A stretch of 64,000 nt of DNA, taken from Pseudomonas fluorescens (GTDB taxonomy: Bacteria > Pseudomonadota > Gammaproteobacteria > Pseudomonadales > Pseudomonadaceae). Both the position numbers and the translations under genes were made by a program. Where the stretch lies: positions 6,177,501-6,241,500 of the forward strand of contig NZ_CP078138.1 in NCBI RefSeq assembly GCF_019212185.1. The letters are read 5' to 3'. Within the stretch, counting starts at the first letter, position 1, and every line of letters begins with the position of its first letter. The notes under the pieces were generated by a model, which saw only the letters and a program-made list of their open reading frames with translations, did no database searches and was not told where the DNA came from. Positions 44,920-54,809 of the stretch are shown in pieces.

Positions 44920-47199
44920 TTACGAAACCTTCACCGAAGCCGGATTAACCATCCGCGCCAGCCCGAGGTTTTTCAGGGCCAACTGCAGCGAGCTGTGGAT
45001 AACTTGCGGGTTATCAATGGTCATCAGTTCCGCCAGCAAATCCTTCGCCCAATCGAGATTGATCTGGCGCAGCATCCACTTCACTTTCGGCAGGTTGGTG
45101 GCGTTCATCGACAAGCTGTCAAAACCCATCGCCGTCAACAGCACCGCAGCGGCCGGATCGCCAGCCATCTCGCCGCAGATACTCACCGGTTTGCCTTCGG
45201 CGTGAGCGTCGCGCACCACCGTTTGCAAGGCTTGCAGCACGGCTGGATGCAGGTAGTCGTAAAGGTCGGCCACCCGAGGGTTGTTCCGGTCCACGGCCAA
45301 CAGATACTGAGTCAGGTCGTTGGAGCCCACCGACAGGAAGTCCACCTGGCGCGCCAGCTCTTTGGTCTGGTAAACCGCTGCCGGAATCTCGATCATCACC
45401 CCGACCGGAGGCATCGGCACATCGGTGCCTTCGTCGCGCACTTCGCCCCAGGCCCGGTGGATCAGGTGCAGGGCCTCTTCCAGCTCATGAATGCCGGAAA
45501 TCATCGGCAGCAGGATGCGCAGGTTGTTCAGGCCTTCGCTGGCCTTGAGCATGGCGCGGGTCTGTACCAGGAAGATTTCCGGGTGGTCGAGGGTGACGCG
45601 GATCCCGCGCCAGCCGAGGAACGGGTTGTCTTCCTTGATCGGGAAATACGACAGGGCCTTGTCGCCGCCGATGTCCAGGCTGCGCATGGTCACCGGTTGC
45701 GGGTGAAAGGCCGCGAGCTGTTCGCGATAGATCGCCAACTGCTCCTTTTCACTGGGGAAGCGCTGGTTGATCATGAACGGCACTTCGGTGCGGTACAGGC
45801 CCACCCCTTCGGCGCCGCGCTTTTGCGCCCGTGCGACATCGGCCAGCAGACCGGTGTTGACCCACAGCGGCATGCGGTGACCGTCGACAGTCACACACGG
45901 CAAGTCGCGCAGTGCGTCGAGGCCCAGGGCCAGTTGTTTCTCTTCTTCCACCACTTCGGCGAACTGCTTGCGCAGCACGTCGCTGGGGTTGGTGTAGACC
46001 TCACCCTTGGTGCCATCGACGATCAAGTCGATGCCATCGACCTTGGCGTACGGCAAATCCACCAGACCCATGACCGTCGGGATGCCCATGGCCCGCGCAA
46101 GGATCGCCACGTGGGAGTTACCCGAACCCAATACCGAGACCAGGCCGACCAGCGTACCTTCGGGCACCTCGCCGAGCATCGCCGGGGTCAGCTCTTCACT
46201 GACCAAAATGGTTTTTTCCGGGTAGACCAGGTTTTGCTGGCGCTCTTCCTGCAAATAGGCGAGCAGGCGCCGGCCAAGGTCCTTGACGTCCGATGCACGC
46301 TCGCGCAGGTAGGCGTCGTCCATCAGTTCGAAGCGGTTGACGTGATCGGTGACCACTTGACGCAAGGCGCCCTGGGCCCACTGGCCGGTCTTGATCACGG
46401 CGGTAATTTCGCTGCCCAGCGAGGCATCGTCGAGCATCATCAGGTAGACGTCGAACAAGGCCCGCTCTTCCGGGCGCAGCTGGGTGGCGAGCTTGGCCGA
46501 CAACGCGCGCATGTCGGCGCGCACGCCTTCAATGGCGGTCTTGAACAGGGCCAGTTCGGCGTCGATATCGGTGATGCTCTTGTCGGGCACCACATCCAGG
46601 TCTGCCGGCGGCAGCATGACCACTGCAGTACCGACTGCGGCGCCCGGCGAACCCGGCACGCCGACAAACTTGGCTTCCTGGATACCTTTGCCCTGACGCC
46701 CCAGCCCACGGATCGAGCCAGTGGCTTCGGCATGGGCGATAACACCGGCGAGCTGGGCGCTCATGGTCACGAGAAAGGCTTCTTCACCTTCATCGAACTG
46801 ACGGCGTTCTTTTTGCTGGATAACCAACACGCCGACGACGCGGCGGTGGTGAATGATCGGCGCGCCGAGGAAGGAGGCGAAGCGCTCTTCACCGGTTTCG
46901 GCGAAGTAGCGGTAGCGCGGGTGGTCGGCGGCGTTTTCCAGGTTCAGCGGTTCTTCGCGCGTACCGACCAGGCCAACCAGACCTTCGTTGGGTGCCATGC
47001 TGACCTTGCCGATCGAGCGCTTGTTCAAGCCCTCGGTGGCCATCAGCACGAAGCGGTTGGTCTCGGGGTCGAGCAGATAGACCGAGCAGACCTGGCTGCC
47101 CATGGCCTCTTTGACGCGCAATACAATAATGCCCAACGCCGCCTTGAGATCCTTGGCGGAGTTAACTTCCTGGACGATCTTGCGCAGCGTATTGAGCAT
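44920..47199 (-). CDS. ptsP: PEP-protein phosphotransferase PtsP (nitrogen PTS enzyme I)
   Basis: A 759-aa enzyme. The N-terminal GAF domain (about 1-160) starts LNTLRKIVQEVNSAKDLKAA. Then come the EI N-domain with the phospho-His in GSGNSHVAILARAMGIPTVM, and the PEP-binding TIM barrel with MINQRFPSEKEQ, DIGGDKALSYFP and SVGSNDLTQYLLAVDRNN. It passes phosphate from PEP to NPr and then to PtsN. It lies 22 bases after rppH, so the two share an operon. Length normal. Confidence 0.96.
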   Translation of the reverse strand: MLNTLRKIVQEVNSAKDLKAALGIIVLRVKEAMGSQVCSVYLLDPETNRFVLMATEGLNKRSIGKVSMAPNEGLVGLVGTREEPLNLENAADHPRYRYFAETGEERFASFLGAPIIHHRRVVGVLVIQQKERRQFDEGEEAFLVTMSAQLAGVIAHAEATGSIRGLGRQGKGIQEAKFVGVPGSPGAAVGTAVVMLPPADLDVVPDKSITDIDAELALFKTAIEGVRADMRALSAKLATQLRPEERALFDVYLMMLDDASLGSEITAVIKTGQWAQGALRQVVTDHVNRFELMDDAYLRERASDVKDLGRRLLAYLQEERQQNLVYPEKTILVSEELTPAMLGEVPEGTLVGLVSVLGSGNSHVAILARAMGIPTVMGLVDLPYAKVDGIDLIVDGTKGEVYTNPSDVLRKQFAEVVEEEKQLALGLDALRDLPCVTVDGHRMPLWVNTGLLADVARAQKRGAEGVGLYRTEVPFMINQRFPSEKEQLAIYREQLAAFHPQPVTMRSLDIGGDKALSYFPIKEDNPFLGWRGIRVTLDHPEIFLVQTRAMLKASEGLNNLRILLPMISGIHELEEALHLIHRAWGEVRDEGTDVPMPPVGVMIEIPAAVYQTKELARQVDFLSVGSNDLTQYLLAVDRNNPRVADLYDYLHPAVLQALQTVVRDAHAEGKPVSICGEMAGDPAAAVLLTAMGFDSLSMNATNLPKVKWMLRQINLDWAKDLLAELMTIDNPQVIHSSLQLALKNLGLARMVNPASVKVS

Positions 47200-47221
47200 G
47201 GCTCGGGGTCGAACTCCGTCG

Positions 47222-47701
47222 TCAGTCGCGCGCTAAAAGGCGCGGGGCAAGCTCTTTGAGAGCGCGTCGATACACCTCGCGCTTGAATGTCACCACCTGG
47301 CCCAACGGATACCAATAGCTGACCCAGCGCCAGCCATCGAATTCCGGTTTACCGGTCAAATCCATCCGCACCCGCTGCTCATTGGAGATCAGGCGCAGAA
47401 GAAACCATTTCTGTTTCTGGCCGATGCACAGCGGTTGGCTGTGGGTACGGACCAGACGTTGCGGCAAACGATAGCGCAACCAGCCACGCGTGCAGGCGAG
47501 AATTTCAACATCTTCGCGCTCCAGGCCGACTTCTTCGTTTAACTCGCGGTACAGAGCGTCTTCCGGCGTTTCCTGAGGGTTGATACCACCTTGAGGAAAC
47601 TGCCAGGCATCTTGATTGATACGGCGAGCCCATAGCACCTGGCCAGCATCATTCGTCAGAATGATCCCCACATTGGGGCGGAAACCATCGGGGTCGATCA
47701 C
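47222..47701 (-). CDS. rppH: RNA pyrophosphohydrolase
   Basis: A 159-aa Nudix hydrolase that removes pyrophosphate from mRNA 5' ends and so triggers decay. The Nudix box is [20 protein letters not shown] followed by [19 protein letters not shown] follows the start and [15 protein letters not shown] is near the end. The GTG at 47701 gives the usual Pseudomonas length and start (IDPDGFRPN); longer frames add non-conserved residues. Operon with ptsP. Confidence 0.95.
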   Translation of the reverse strand: MIDPDGFRPNVGIILTNDAGQVLWARRINQDAWQFPQGGINPQETPEDALYRELNEEVGLEREDVEILACTRGWLRYRLPQRLVRTHSQPLCIGQKQKWFLLRLISNEQRVRMDLTGKPEFDGWRWVSYWYPLGQVVTFKREVYRRALKELAPRLLARD

Positions 47702-47844
47702 GGCAACAACCTCGCAAACGCATGTCGCCGCATTGTTCCACAAAGATTGTCAGGGCGGCAACGAAGCTTCCTACCTTATGTGCACTCTTGTGAAAAGACC
47801 GTATTCTTATCGCCTTTTTACAGACTAATCAGCGGGTAACTGCA

Positions 47845-48501
47845 ATGCGCCTGGCTTTATTCGACCTCGACAATACGCTTTTGGGCGGCGACAGCGATCA
47901 CGCATGGGGCGACTACCTGTGCGAACGAGAGATCCTCGACCCCATCGCCTACAAAGCGCGCAACGATGAGTTCTACCAGGACTACCTGGCCGGCAAGCTG
48001 GACAACGCCGAGTACCTGAACTTCTGCCTGGAAATCCTCGGCCGTACCGAGATGGCCCAACTCGATGAATGGCACCGCGACTTCATGCGCGACTGCATTG
48101 AGCCGCTGATGCTGCCCAAGGCCGTGGAATTGCTGGCCAAGCATCGCGACGCTGGCGACAAGCTGGTGATCATCACCGCCACCAACCGCTTCGTCACCGG
48201 GCCGATTGCCGAGCTATTGGGCGTGGACACCTTGATCGCCACCGAATGCGAAATGCATGAAGGTCGCTACACCGGACGCAGCACCGACGTGCCGTGCTTC
48301 CGTGAAGGTAAGGTGACGCGTCTGAATCGTTGGCTGGAAGAAACCGGCTTGTCGCTCGAAGGCAGCTTCTTTTACAGCGATTCGATGAACGATCTGCCGC
48401 TGCTGGAGCAGGTGGCGAATCCGGTGGCGGTGGATCCTGATCCGAATCTGCGGGCTGAGGCTGAGCGGCGTGGGTGGCCGGTGATCAGTCTGCGTGGCTG
48501 A
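47845..48501 (+). CDS. HAD-family phosphatase (PA0335-like)
   Basis: A 218-aa HAD subfamily IB phosphatase. The nucleophile motif is [14 protein letters not shown], motif II ITATN, then the Lys of REGKV and motif [14 protein letters not shown]. From memory the P. aeruginosa PA0335 orthologue was reported to be the missing histidinol-phosphate phosphatase; if so this is a histidine-biosynthesis enzyme far from the his genes. Divergent from rppH. Confidence 0.85.
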   Translation: MRLALFDLDNTLLGGDSDHAWGDYLCEREILDPIAYKARNDEFYQDYLAGKLDNAEYLNFCLEILGRTEMAQLDEWHRDFMRDCIEPLMLPKAVELLAKHRDAGDKLVIITATNRFVTGPIAELLGVDTLIATECEMHEGRYTGRSTDVPCFREGKVTRLNRWLEETGLSLEGSFFYSDSMNDLPLLEQVANPVAVDPDPNLRAEAERRGWPVISLRG

Positions 48502-48508
48502 TAATGTC

Positions 48509-48556
48509 TTCGCGAGCAGCGGAACGCCGCCCGGGCGGCGTTCCGCTGCTCGCGAA
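48509..48556. repeat. Perfect 48-bp palindrome
   Basis: Two 24-base arms with no loop, starting TTCGCGAGCAGCGGAACG and mirrored exactly. It sits in the 78-base convergent spacer between the HAD gene and the DUF2269 gene and probably serves as a two-way transcript end. The outer TTCGCGAGCAG matches the local REP core. Confidence 0.85.
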
Positions 48557-48579
48557 TGGGGTCGACGCGGTCTAAAACC

Positions 48580-49005
48580 TTAAACCGGCTTGGCCCCCAT
48601 TAACCCGGCAATTGCGATAAAGCAGACAAAGCTGACCAGCGCCAAGGCAAAGCTGAACTTGCCCACACTGCCCGGCGCCTTGCGCAGCTTGTTCAGGCGC
48701 ACCAGCAGCCAGAACCAGGCCAACGCCGCCACGGTGTACAACACGCTGGAGGCCAGCAGCCAGGTTTGTCCCAGCGGCCAGCCAACCAGGTGCACCATCC
48801 ACCAGCCGGTGAACGGCATGCTCAACAAAGCCAGGCCCATCAGCAACCAGACAAACACCCGTGGCCGTTGCAAGGTACGGCCGCCCGCCGTCGTGTCACC
48901 TTTGCGCCGCGCCAGAAAAACCCAGATGCCCAGCCCCAACGCGCCGGCCAGCAAGACCACAGTGGCGACCATGTGCGCCATTTTCAGGGCGGTTAACGTT
49001 TCCAT
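48580..49005 (-). CDS. DUF2269 integral membrane protein
   Basis: A 141-aa protein with four membrane helices: LKMAHMVATVVLLAGALGLG, VWLLMGLALLSMPFTGWWMV, a third helix around TWLLASSVLYTVAALAWFW and a fourth near the end. This is the DUF2269 pattern. Function unknown. It is downstream of ilvA on the same strand with a 39-base gap, matching its position in other pseudomonads. Confidence 0.85.
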   Translation of the reverse strand: METLTALKMAHMVATVVLLAGALGLGIWVFLARRKGDTTAGGRTLQRPRVFVWLLMGLALLSMPFTGWWMVHLVGWPLGQTWLLASSVLYTVAALAWFWLLVRLNKLRKAPGSVGKFSFALALVSFVCFIAIAGLMGAKPV

Positions 49006-49044
49006 TGTCTGATTTCCTTATTTCCTGCCCATCAGCGTAGCCGT

Positions 49045-50559
49045 TCAGCCAAGAAACAGCTGATAGGCCGGGTTGTCGCTTTCGTCCCAGTACGGATAAC
49101 CGATCTGCTCCAGAGCTGCCGGCACCAGGTGACGCTCGTCATGGGGCACTTGCAGGCCCGCGACCACACGGCCATCAGCGGCACCGTGGTTGCGGTAGTG
49201 GAACATCGAGATATTCCAGCGCCCGCCGAGCTTGTGCAGGAAGTTGAACAAGGCACCCGGACGCTCAGGGAATTCGAAGCGCAGCACCACTTCATCGACC
49301 ACCTGGGCCGCACGTCCGCCGACCATGTGGCGAATGTGCAGCTTGGCCAATTCGTTGTCAGTCAGGTCGAGCACCGGGAATCCCTGCTCAGTCAGACTGG
49401 CGATCAGCCCACTGCGCGGGTCGTTTTCCGGATGGGTCTGCACGCCAACGAAAATATGCGCTTCGCTACCAGTGCTGTAGCGATAGTTGAATTCAGTGAT
49501 CTGCCGCTTGCCAATGGCCTCGCAAAACGCCTTGAAGCTGCCCGGTTTCTCGGGGATGGTCACGGCGATGATCGCTTCACGGCCCTCACCCAATTCCGCG
49601 CGCTCGGCGACATGGCGCAGGCGGTCGAAGTTGACGTTGGCACCAGAGTCGATGGCCACCAGGGTCTGCCCGGTGACGCCGCGCTGCTCCACGTACCTCT
49701 TGATCCCGGCCACGCCCAGGGCGCCGGCCGGCTCGGTGATCGACCGGGTGTCGTCGTAGATGTCCTTGATCGCCGCACAGATTTCGTCAGTGCTGACGGT
49801 GATCACTTCGTCGACATAATCCTTGCAGATATCGAAGGTGTGCTGACCGATCTGCCCCACTGCCACGCCATCGGCGAAGATGCCCACGGTCGGCAGCACC
49901 ACGCGCTCACCAGCAGCCATGGCCGCTTGCAGGCAGTTGGAGTCGTCCGGCTCGACGCCGATGATTTTGATCTCCGGGCGCAGGTACTTCACGTAGGCCG
50001 CGATACCGGCGATCAGGCCACCACCGCCGACCGGCACGAAGATCGCGTCCAGCGGCCCCGGGTGCTGACGAAGAATCTCCATCGCCACCGTGCCCTGCCC
50101 GGCAATGGTGTGCGGATCATCGTAAGGGTGAATGTAGACGTAGCCCTTTTCGTCGACCAGTTTCAGCGAATAGGCCAGGGCCTCCGGGAAAGAGTCGCCG
50201 TGCAGCACCACTTTGCCGCCACGGGAGCGTACACCTTCGACCTTGATTTCCGGAGTGGTCTTGGGCATCACGATGGTGGCCTTGACCCCCAGCACCTTGG
50301 CGGCTAGCGCCAAGCCCTGGGCATGGTTGCCCGCCGAGGCCGTGACCACGCCACGGGAGCGTTCTTCATCGCTCAGTTGGGTGAGCTTGTTGTAAGCCCC
50401 GCGAATCTTGAACGAGTACACCGGCTGCAAGTCTTCGCGCTTGAGCCAAATCGTGTTGCCCAGCCGCTCGGAGAGCTGGCGAGCAGTCTGCAAAGGGGTT
50501 TCTACGGCAACGTCATAAACGCGCGAGGTGAGGATCTTTTTGACGTACTGTTCAAGCAT
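49045..50559 (-). CDS. ilvA: Biosynthetic threonine ammonia-lyase
   Basis: A 504-aa PLP enzyme that makes 2-oxobutanoate for isoleucine synthesis. The catalytic domain (about 1-320) has the PLP lysine in YSFKIRGAYNKL, ASAGNHAQGLALAAK and the GGGGLIAGIAAYVK phosphate loop. Two ACT-like regulatory domains follow (about 330-500; PEKPGSFKAFCEAIG and PERPGALFNFLHKLG), which bind isoleucine and valine. Full length. Confidence 0.96.
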   Translation of the reverse strand: MLEQYVKKILTSRVYDVAVETPLQTARQLSERLGNTIWLKREDLQPVYSFKIRGAYNKLTQLSDEERSRGVVTASAGNHAQGLALAAKVLGVKATIVMPKTTPEIKVEGVRSRGGKVVLHGDSFPEALAYSLKLVDEKGYVYIHPYDDPHTIAGQGTVAMEILRQHPGPLDAIFVPVGGGGLIAGIAAYVKYLRPEIKIIGVEPDDSNCLQAAMAAGERVVLPTVGIFADGVAVGQIGQHTFDICKDYVDEVITVSTDEICAAIKDIYDDTRSITEPAGALGVAGIKRYVEQRGVTGQTLVAIDSGANVNFDRLRHVAERAELGEGREAIIAVTIPEKPGSFKAFCEAIGKRQITEFNYRYSTGSEAHIFVGVQTHPENDPRSGLIASLTEQGFPVLDLTDNELAKLHIRHMVGGRAAQVVDEVVLRFEFPERPGALFNFLHKLGGRWNISMFHYRNHGAADGRVVAGLQVPHDERHLVPAALEQIGYPYWDESDNPAYQLFLG

Positions 50560-50770
50560 CGGAAGGCATCACTGAGCGGGTTGGGCAGGACCAAGGAGTC
50601 TAACCCGGCTTTTGCCCGGGCGACCACACCAAACCGGTGGCTTTAAGCCCCGGGATGAAGCATTGCGCGCCCAGACACACTGTCGCACCCGCCAATCGGG
50701 CAATGACCTTGCCCGCAGCGAGGCCTATAATGCCGGCCTTTCAACCCTACTTCGGCACTTCGGAGCCCGC

Positions 50771-51445
50771 ATGACCCAGGATCAACTCAAACAGGCAGTG
50801 GCACAGGCCGCCGTCGATTTCATCCTTCCCAAACTCGACGACAAGAGCATCGTCGGGGTCGGCACCGGCTCCACCGCCAACTGCTTCATCGACGCCCTGG
50901 CCCAGCACAAGGGCGCGTTCGACGGCGCGGTCGCCAGCTCCGAAGCCACTGCCGCACGCCTAAAGGGTCACGGCATTCCGGTGTATGAACTCAATACCGT
51001 CAGCGACCTGGAGTTCTACGTCGACGGTGCCGATGAAAGCGACGAGCACCTGAACCTGATCAAGGGCGGCGGCGCAGCCCTGACCCGCGAGAAGATCGTC
51101 GCCGCCGTGGCCAAGACCTTCATCTGCATTGCCGACGCCAGCAAACTGGTACCAGTCCTGGGTACTTTCCCGCTGCCGGTCGAAGTCATCCCGATGGCCC
51201 GCAGCCACGTGGCCCGTGAACTGGTCAAGCTGGGCGGCGACCCGGTGTACCGTGAAGGCGTGTTGACCGACAACGGCAACATCATCCTTGATGTGTTCAA
51301 CATGCAGATCACCAACCCGGTGGAGCTGGAGAAGCAGATCAACGCCATCGTCGGCGTGGTCACCAACGGCCTGTTTGCCGCCCGCCCGGCGGACCTGCTG
51401 TTGCTGGGGACCAGTGAGGGTGTGAAGAGCCTGACGGCCAAGTAA
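50771..51445 (+). CDS. rpiA: Ribose-5-phosphate isomerase A
   Basis: A 224-aa enzyme interconverting ribose-5-phosphate and ribulose-5-phosphate. Signatures: [46 protein letters not shown] and [11 protein letters not shown]. The ATG at 50771 gives the family length, with GGAG upstream; the frame is open further upstream but non-coding in character. Divergent from ilvA. Confidence 0.96.
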   Translation: MTQDQLKQAVAQAAVDFILPKLDDKSIVGVGTGSTANCFIDALAQHKGAFDGAVASSEATAARLKGHGIPVYELNTVSDLEFYVDGADESDEHLNLIKGGGAALTREKIVAAVAKTFICIADASKLVPVLGTFPLPVEVIPMARSHVARELVKLGGDPVYREGVLTDNGNIILDVFNMQITNPVELEKQINAIVGVVTNGLFAARPADLLLLGTSEGVKSLTAK

Positions 51446-51469
51446 TTCACATTTCTGCCGACCCATGAA

Positions 51470-51565
51470 CACCCGCAGGAGCGGGCTTGCCGGCGAAGGC
51501 GGTGTGTCAGTCAGCCTATGTATTGACGCAAAGACCGCCCTCGCCAGCCAGCTGGCTCCTGCAAT
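51470..51565. repeat. REP pair between rpiA and the SdiA-regulated gene
   Basis: CAGGAGCGGGCTTGCCGGCG and the facing CGCCAGCCAGCTGGCTCCTG lie at the two ends of about 95 bases in the convergent spacer. Typical of Pseudomonas REP doublets (REPIN-like). Confidence 0.7.
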
Positions 51566-51582
51566 GGTTTTTGTGGTGTCGG

Positions 51583-52500
51583 TTAGGGCTGAGATGGCTT
51601 CCTGAACACATAAAACAGGTTCGGCTCGCTCACCAGGTACAGCGTCCCCTCGTCATCCATGGCGATCCCTTCTGCTTGCGGCACGGTCTTCTGCAGGCCA
51701 TGTTGACCTTTACGCAATGACATTGTGCTTAGCGGCCGACCGTCGATATCCAGCTCCAGCACCAGAAACGACTCATCCGACAGTGCCAGCAAGTGGCCGC
51801 TGCGCTCATCGTATTGCAGACTCGACAGGTCGCGCACAAACAACCCGGCATCCCGCTTGGGGTTGTTGATCACGTGCACGGCGTAGGATTTTTCCGGGTT
51901 GTAATGCGGGAAGCCCTGCACTTCGTAGATCAGCATCGGGTCGCGCTCCTTGGCGACGAACAGACGCTTGCCCTTGGAGTCGTAGGCCAGGCCCTCGAAG
52001 CCCTTGTTGCGGGTCATGTGCATGCCCAGGGTCATCTGCTCGGCATCGGCGGCATCGAGGAAGGTCGTGCCCTCCTCCAGGTGAATCTTGATCAAACGCT
52101 GCTGACGCTCATCGCTGATCACATAAGTGTCAGCACTGATGAACTCCACAGCCTCTGGATCACCAAAGCCGATCAGCGCAATCCGCCGCAGGATGCGCCC
52201 ATCGAGGGACATTTCGATCAGCTCGGAATTCTGGTTGGTCACGGTGAACAGGCTGTTGCGCACTGGATCGAAGGTCAACGCCGAGACGTCGTCGTCCAGG
52301 CCGTCAATCACCTTGGCTTCGATCACCACTCGGTAATCATTGAGCGCCATCGACTGCTCGGAGAGCGGGTGCAGCCAGCTTTGCAGATTGAACCAGGCGC
52401 GCTCGTAGAGACGGTAATACTGGCCCGCCACGCCCAGCGCCAGCACGACGGCGACCAACAGAATCAAGGCAAGCGGTTTGGGACGGGCAAGTCGGCGCAT
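51583..52500 (-). CDS. SdiA-regulated-domain protein (YjiK-like)
   Basis: A 305-aa protein with one N-terminal membrane anchor (residues 9-25) and a periplasmic beta-propeller of the SdiA-regulated family: ALTFDPVRNSLFTVTNQNSE, GFGDPEAVEF, GFEGLAYDSKGKRLFVAKE and QAEGIAMDDEGTLYLVSEPN. These repeats resemble NHL-like propeller blades. The family name comes from E. coli expression studies; biochemical function unknown. Confidence 0.85.
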   Translation of the reverse strand: MRRLARPKPLALILLVAVVLALGVAGQYYRLYERAWFNLQSWLHPLSEQSMALNDYRVVIEAKVIDGLDDDVSALTFDPVRNSLFTVTNQNSELIEMSLDGRILRRIALIGFGDPEAVEFISADTYVISDERQQRLIKIHLEEGTTFLDAADAEQMTLGMHMTRNKGFEGLAYDSKGKRLFVAKERDPMLIYEVQGFPHYNPEKSYAVHVINNPKRDAGLFVRDLSSLQYDERSGHLLALSDESFLVLELDIDGRPLSTMSLRKGQHGLQKTVPQAEGIAMDDEGTLYLVSEPNLFYVFRKPSQP

Positions 52501-52598
52501 TCAGGCGGGCTCAAAAGCGAAACGGGCGGATGAAATATCACGCCTGGATGAATTCAAGCTTAATAGCCGTAGGCCATTGCCTACAACCTTGCAGGAAA

Positions 52599-52702
52599 AC
52601 ACCCTGTAGCTGGCTTGCCAGCGAAAAACGTCAACGATGCCCAGTCCACCCCCGATGAAACGCGGTGTCCTGGCTATCTTCGCTGGCAAGCCAGGTCCTA
52701 CA
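52599..52702. repeat. REP doublet between the propeller and FAH genes
   Basis: TGTAGCTGGCTTGCCAGCGA and its facing partner TTCGCTGGCAAGCCAGGTCC (then TACA) sit about 60 bases apart. The two can pair along about 20 bases, forming a REPIN-type element in a 223-base spacer that has no gene. Confidence 0.75.
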
Positions 52703-52723
52703 AGGGTTCCGTTCAGGCTGGAT

Positions 52724-53389
52724 TTAGCGAACGCTACTGGTAAAACGACTGGCACCCGGCAGTTCCAGCACCAACTCATCACCCACGTTCAGCGGACCGA
52801 CACCCACCGGGGTGCCGGTGAGGATCACGTCGCCGGCCTGCAGCGAGAAGCAACCGGCCATGTGCTGGATCATCGGCACGATCGGGTTGAGCATGGCGCT
52901 GCTGTTGCCGTCCTGGCGCACTTCACCGTTGATGGTCAGGCGAATGCCGATGTCGGTCAGGTCGGCAAAGGTGCTGCCGACCACGAACGGTGCGATTACC
53001 GCCGCACCGTCAAAGGACTTGGCGATTTCCCACGGCAGGCCCTTGGATTTCAGCTCGGCCTGCTTGTCCCGCAGGGTCAGGTCCAGGGCCGGGGCGAAGC
53101 CGGAGATCGCGTCCAGCACTTCCTCGACGCTCGGTTTGGTCGACAAGGGCTTGCCGATCAACACAGCGATTTCCGCCTCGTAATGCACCGAGCCACGCTC
53201 AGTAGGAATTGCGAAACCGCCTTCCAGCGGCACCACGCAACTGCCCGGCTTGATGAACAGCAGCGGCTCGGTCGGCACCGGGTTATCCAGTTCCTTGGCG
53301 TGTTCGGCGTAGTTACGCCCGATGCACACCACTTTCCCGAGCGGGAAATGAATGCGGGTACCGTCGACATACTGGTGCTGATAGCTCAT
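52724..53389 (-). CDS. Fumarylacetoacetate-hydrolase-family protein
   Basis: A 221-aa FAH-domain protein. CIGRNYAEHAKELDNPVPTE and FIKPGSCVVPLEG open it; HYEAEIAVLIGKPLS supplies acidic metal ligands (E-x-E), followed by IAKSFDGAAVIAPFV and TGTPVGVGPL. The ATG at 53389 has GGAGG upstream. Relatives include acylpyruvate hydrolases and oxaloacetate tautomerase/decarboxylase-type enzymes; exact substrate unknown. It follows the D2HG dehydrogenase gene by 25 bases, so they are co-transcribed. Confidence 0.88.
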   Translation of the reverse strand: MSYQHQYVDGTRIHFPLGKVVCIGRNYAEHAKELDNPVPTEPLLFIKPGSCVVPLEGGFAIPTERGSVHYEAEIAVLIGKPLSTKPSVEEVLDAISGFAPALDLTLRDKQAELKSKGLPWEIAKSFDGAAVIAPFVVGSTFADLTDIGIRLTINGEVRQDGNSSAMLNPIVPMIQHMAGCFSLQAGDVILTGTPVGVGPLNVGDELVLELPGASRFTSSVR

Positions 53390-53414
53390 TACCGCCTCCT
53401 GCCTCAAGGTTTGT

Positions 53415-54809
53415 TCAAACGGCGAAGATCTTGCCCGGGTTCATGATGCCGTTCGGGTCGAATACCGCTTTTACTGCTTTCATATATTCAATTTCAACCG
53501 GCGAACGGCTGTAGGTCAGGTAATCGCGCTTAGTCATACCGACGCCGTGCTCGGCAGAAATCGAACCGTTGTACTTCTCGACGGTTTCGAACACCCACTT
53601 GTTCACGGTCGCGCACTTGGCAAAGAACTCGTCCTTGCTGAGGTTTTCCGGCTTGAGGATGTTCAGGTGCAGGTTGCCGTCGCCAATGTGGCCGAACCAG
53701 ACGATTTCGAAATCCGGGTAGTGTTCGCCGACGATCGCGTCGATTTCCTTGAGGAAGGCCGGGACTTTCGACACGGTCACCGAAATGTCGTTCTTGTACG
53801 GGGTCCAGTGGGAAATGGTCTCGGAGATGTACTCGCGCAGTTTCCACAGGTTGTGCAGCTGGGTTTCGCTCTGGCTCATCACGCCGTCCAGCACCCAACC
53901 CTGCTCCACGCAGTGCTCGAAGGTTTCCAGGGCGTGGTTGGCCACTTCTTCGGTGGTCGCTTCGAATTCCAGCAGCGCGTAGAACGGGCAGTCGGATTCG
54001 AACGGCGCCGGTACGTCGCCGCGATCGAGGACTTTGGCTAGGGCCTTGTCGGAGAAAAACTCGAAGGCAGTCAGGTCCAGCTTGCTCTGGAAGGCGTGCA
54101 GCACCGGCATGATCGAGTCGAAATCAGCGGTGCCGAGCACCATCGCGGTGAGATTTTTCGGCGCGCGATCCAGGCGCATGGTCGCCTCGACCACGAAGCC
54201 CAGGGTGCCTTCGGCGCCGATGAACAGCTGGCGCATGTCATAGCCGGTGGCGTTCTTGATCAGGTCGCGATTCAGTTCCAGCACATCACCCTTGCCGGTG
54301 ACGACTTTCATGCCGGCCACCCAGTTGCGGGTCATGCCGTAGCGAATCACCTTGATCCCGCCGGCATTGGTGCCGATATTGCCGCCAATCTGGCTGGAAC
54401 CCGACGAAGCGAAGTCCACCGGGTAGTACAGACCCTTTTCTTCCGCAACGTTCTGCAATTGCTTGGTGACCACACCTGGCTGGCATATGGCCGTGCGGTC
54501 GGTCAGGTTCACCTCGAGGACCTGGTTCATGTAGTCGAACGACACCACCACTTCGCCATTGGCCGCCACCGCAGCGGCGGACAGCCCGGTACGACCACCG
54601 GACGGCACCAGCGCCACTTTGTGTTTGTTGGCCCACAGGACGATGGCCTGGACCTGCTCGGTGGTCTTGGGGAACACGATGGCAGTCGGGGCCGGGGCGA
54701 AATGCTTGGTCCAATCCTTACCGTAAGCATTCAGGGAGTCGGCGTCGGTCAGCACCTTGCCAGGCTCAACCAGGGTCTTCAGCTCATCAATCAGGGCAGG
54801 ATTGGTCAT
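53415..54809 (-). CDS. D-2-hydroxyglutarate dehydrogenase (FAD-linked)
   Basis: A 464-aa VAO-type flavoprotein. The FAD domain contains PSGGRTGLSAAAVAANGEVV and ASSGSSQIGGNIGTNAGGIK. The cap and C-terminal part include WFGHIGDGNLHLNI (metal His residues) and SISAEHGVGMTKRDYL. In Pseudomonas the gene beside serA is known to oxidise the D-2-hydroxyglutarate that SerA produces, pulling serine synthesis forward. It is divergent from serA here, which supports this over a D-lactate role. The ATG at 54809 gives the usual start. Confidence 0.88.
   Translation of the reverse strand: MTNPALIDELKTLVEPGKVLTDADSLNAYGKDWTKHFAPAPTAIVFPKTTEQVQAIVLWANKHKVALVPSGGRTGLSAAAVAANGEVVVSFDYMNQVLEVNLTDRTAICQPGVVTKQLQNVAEEKGLYYPVDFASSGSSQIGGNIGTNAGGIKVIRYGMTRNWVAGMKVVTGKGDVLELNRDLIKNATGYDMRQLFIGAEGTLGFVVEATMRLDRAPKNLTAMVLGTADFDSIMPVLHAFQSKLDLTAFEFFSDKALAKVLDRGDVPAPFESDCPFYALLEFEATTEEVANHALETFEHCVEQGWVLDGVMSQSETQLHNLWKLREYISETISHWTPYKNDISVTVSKVPAFLKEIDAIVGEHYPDFEIVWFGHIGDGNLHLNILKPENLSKDEFFAKCATVNKWVFETVEKYNGSISAEHGVGMTKRDYLTYSRSPVEIEYMKAVKAVFDPNGIMNPGKIFAV

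Noticed and set aside
44995..47259. A 754-codon open frame antisense to ptsP
   Set aside because: It is the mirror of a high-GC gene with clear enzyme I motifs; the antisense product is His/Gln/Val-rich with no domain.
49129..50307. A 392-codon open frame antisense to ilvA
   Set aside because: ilvA is complete on the other strand; no signal or domain in the antisense product.
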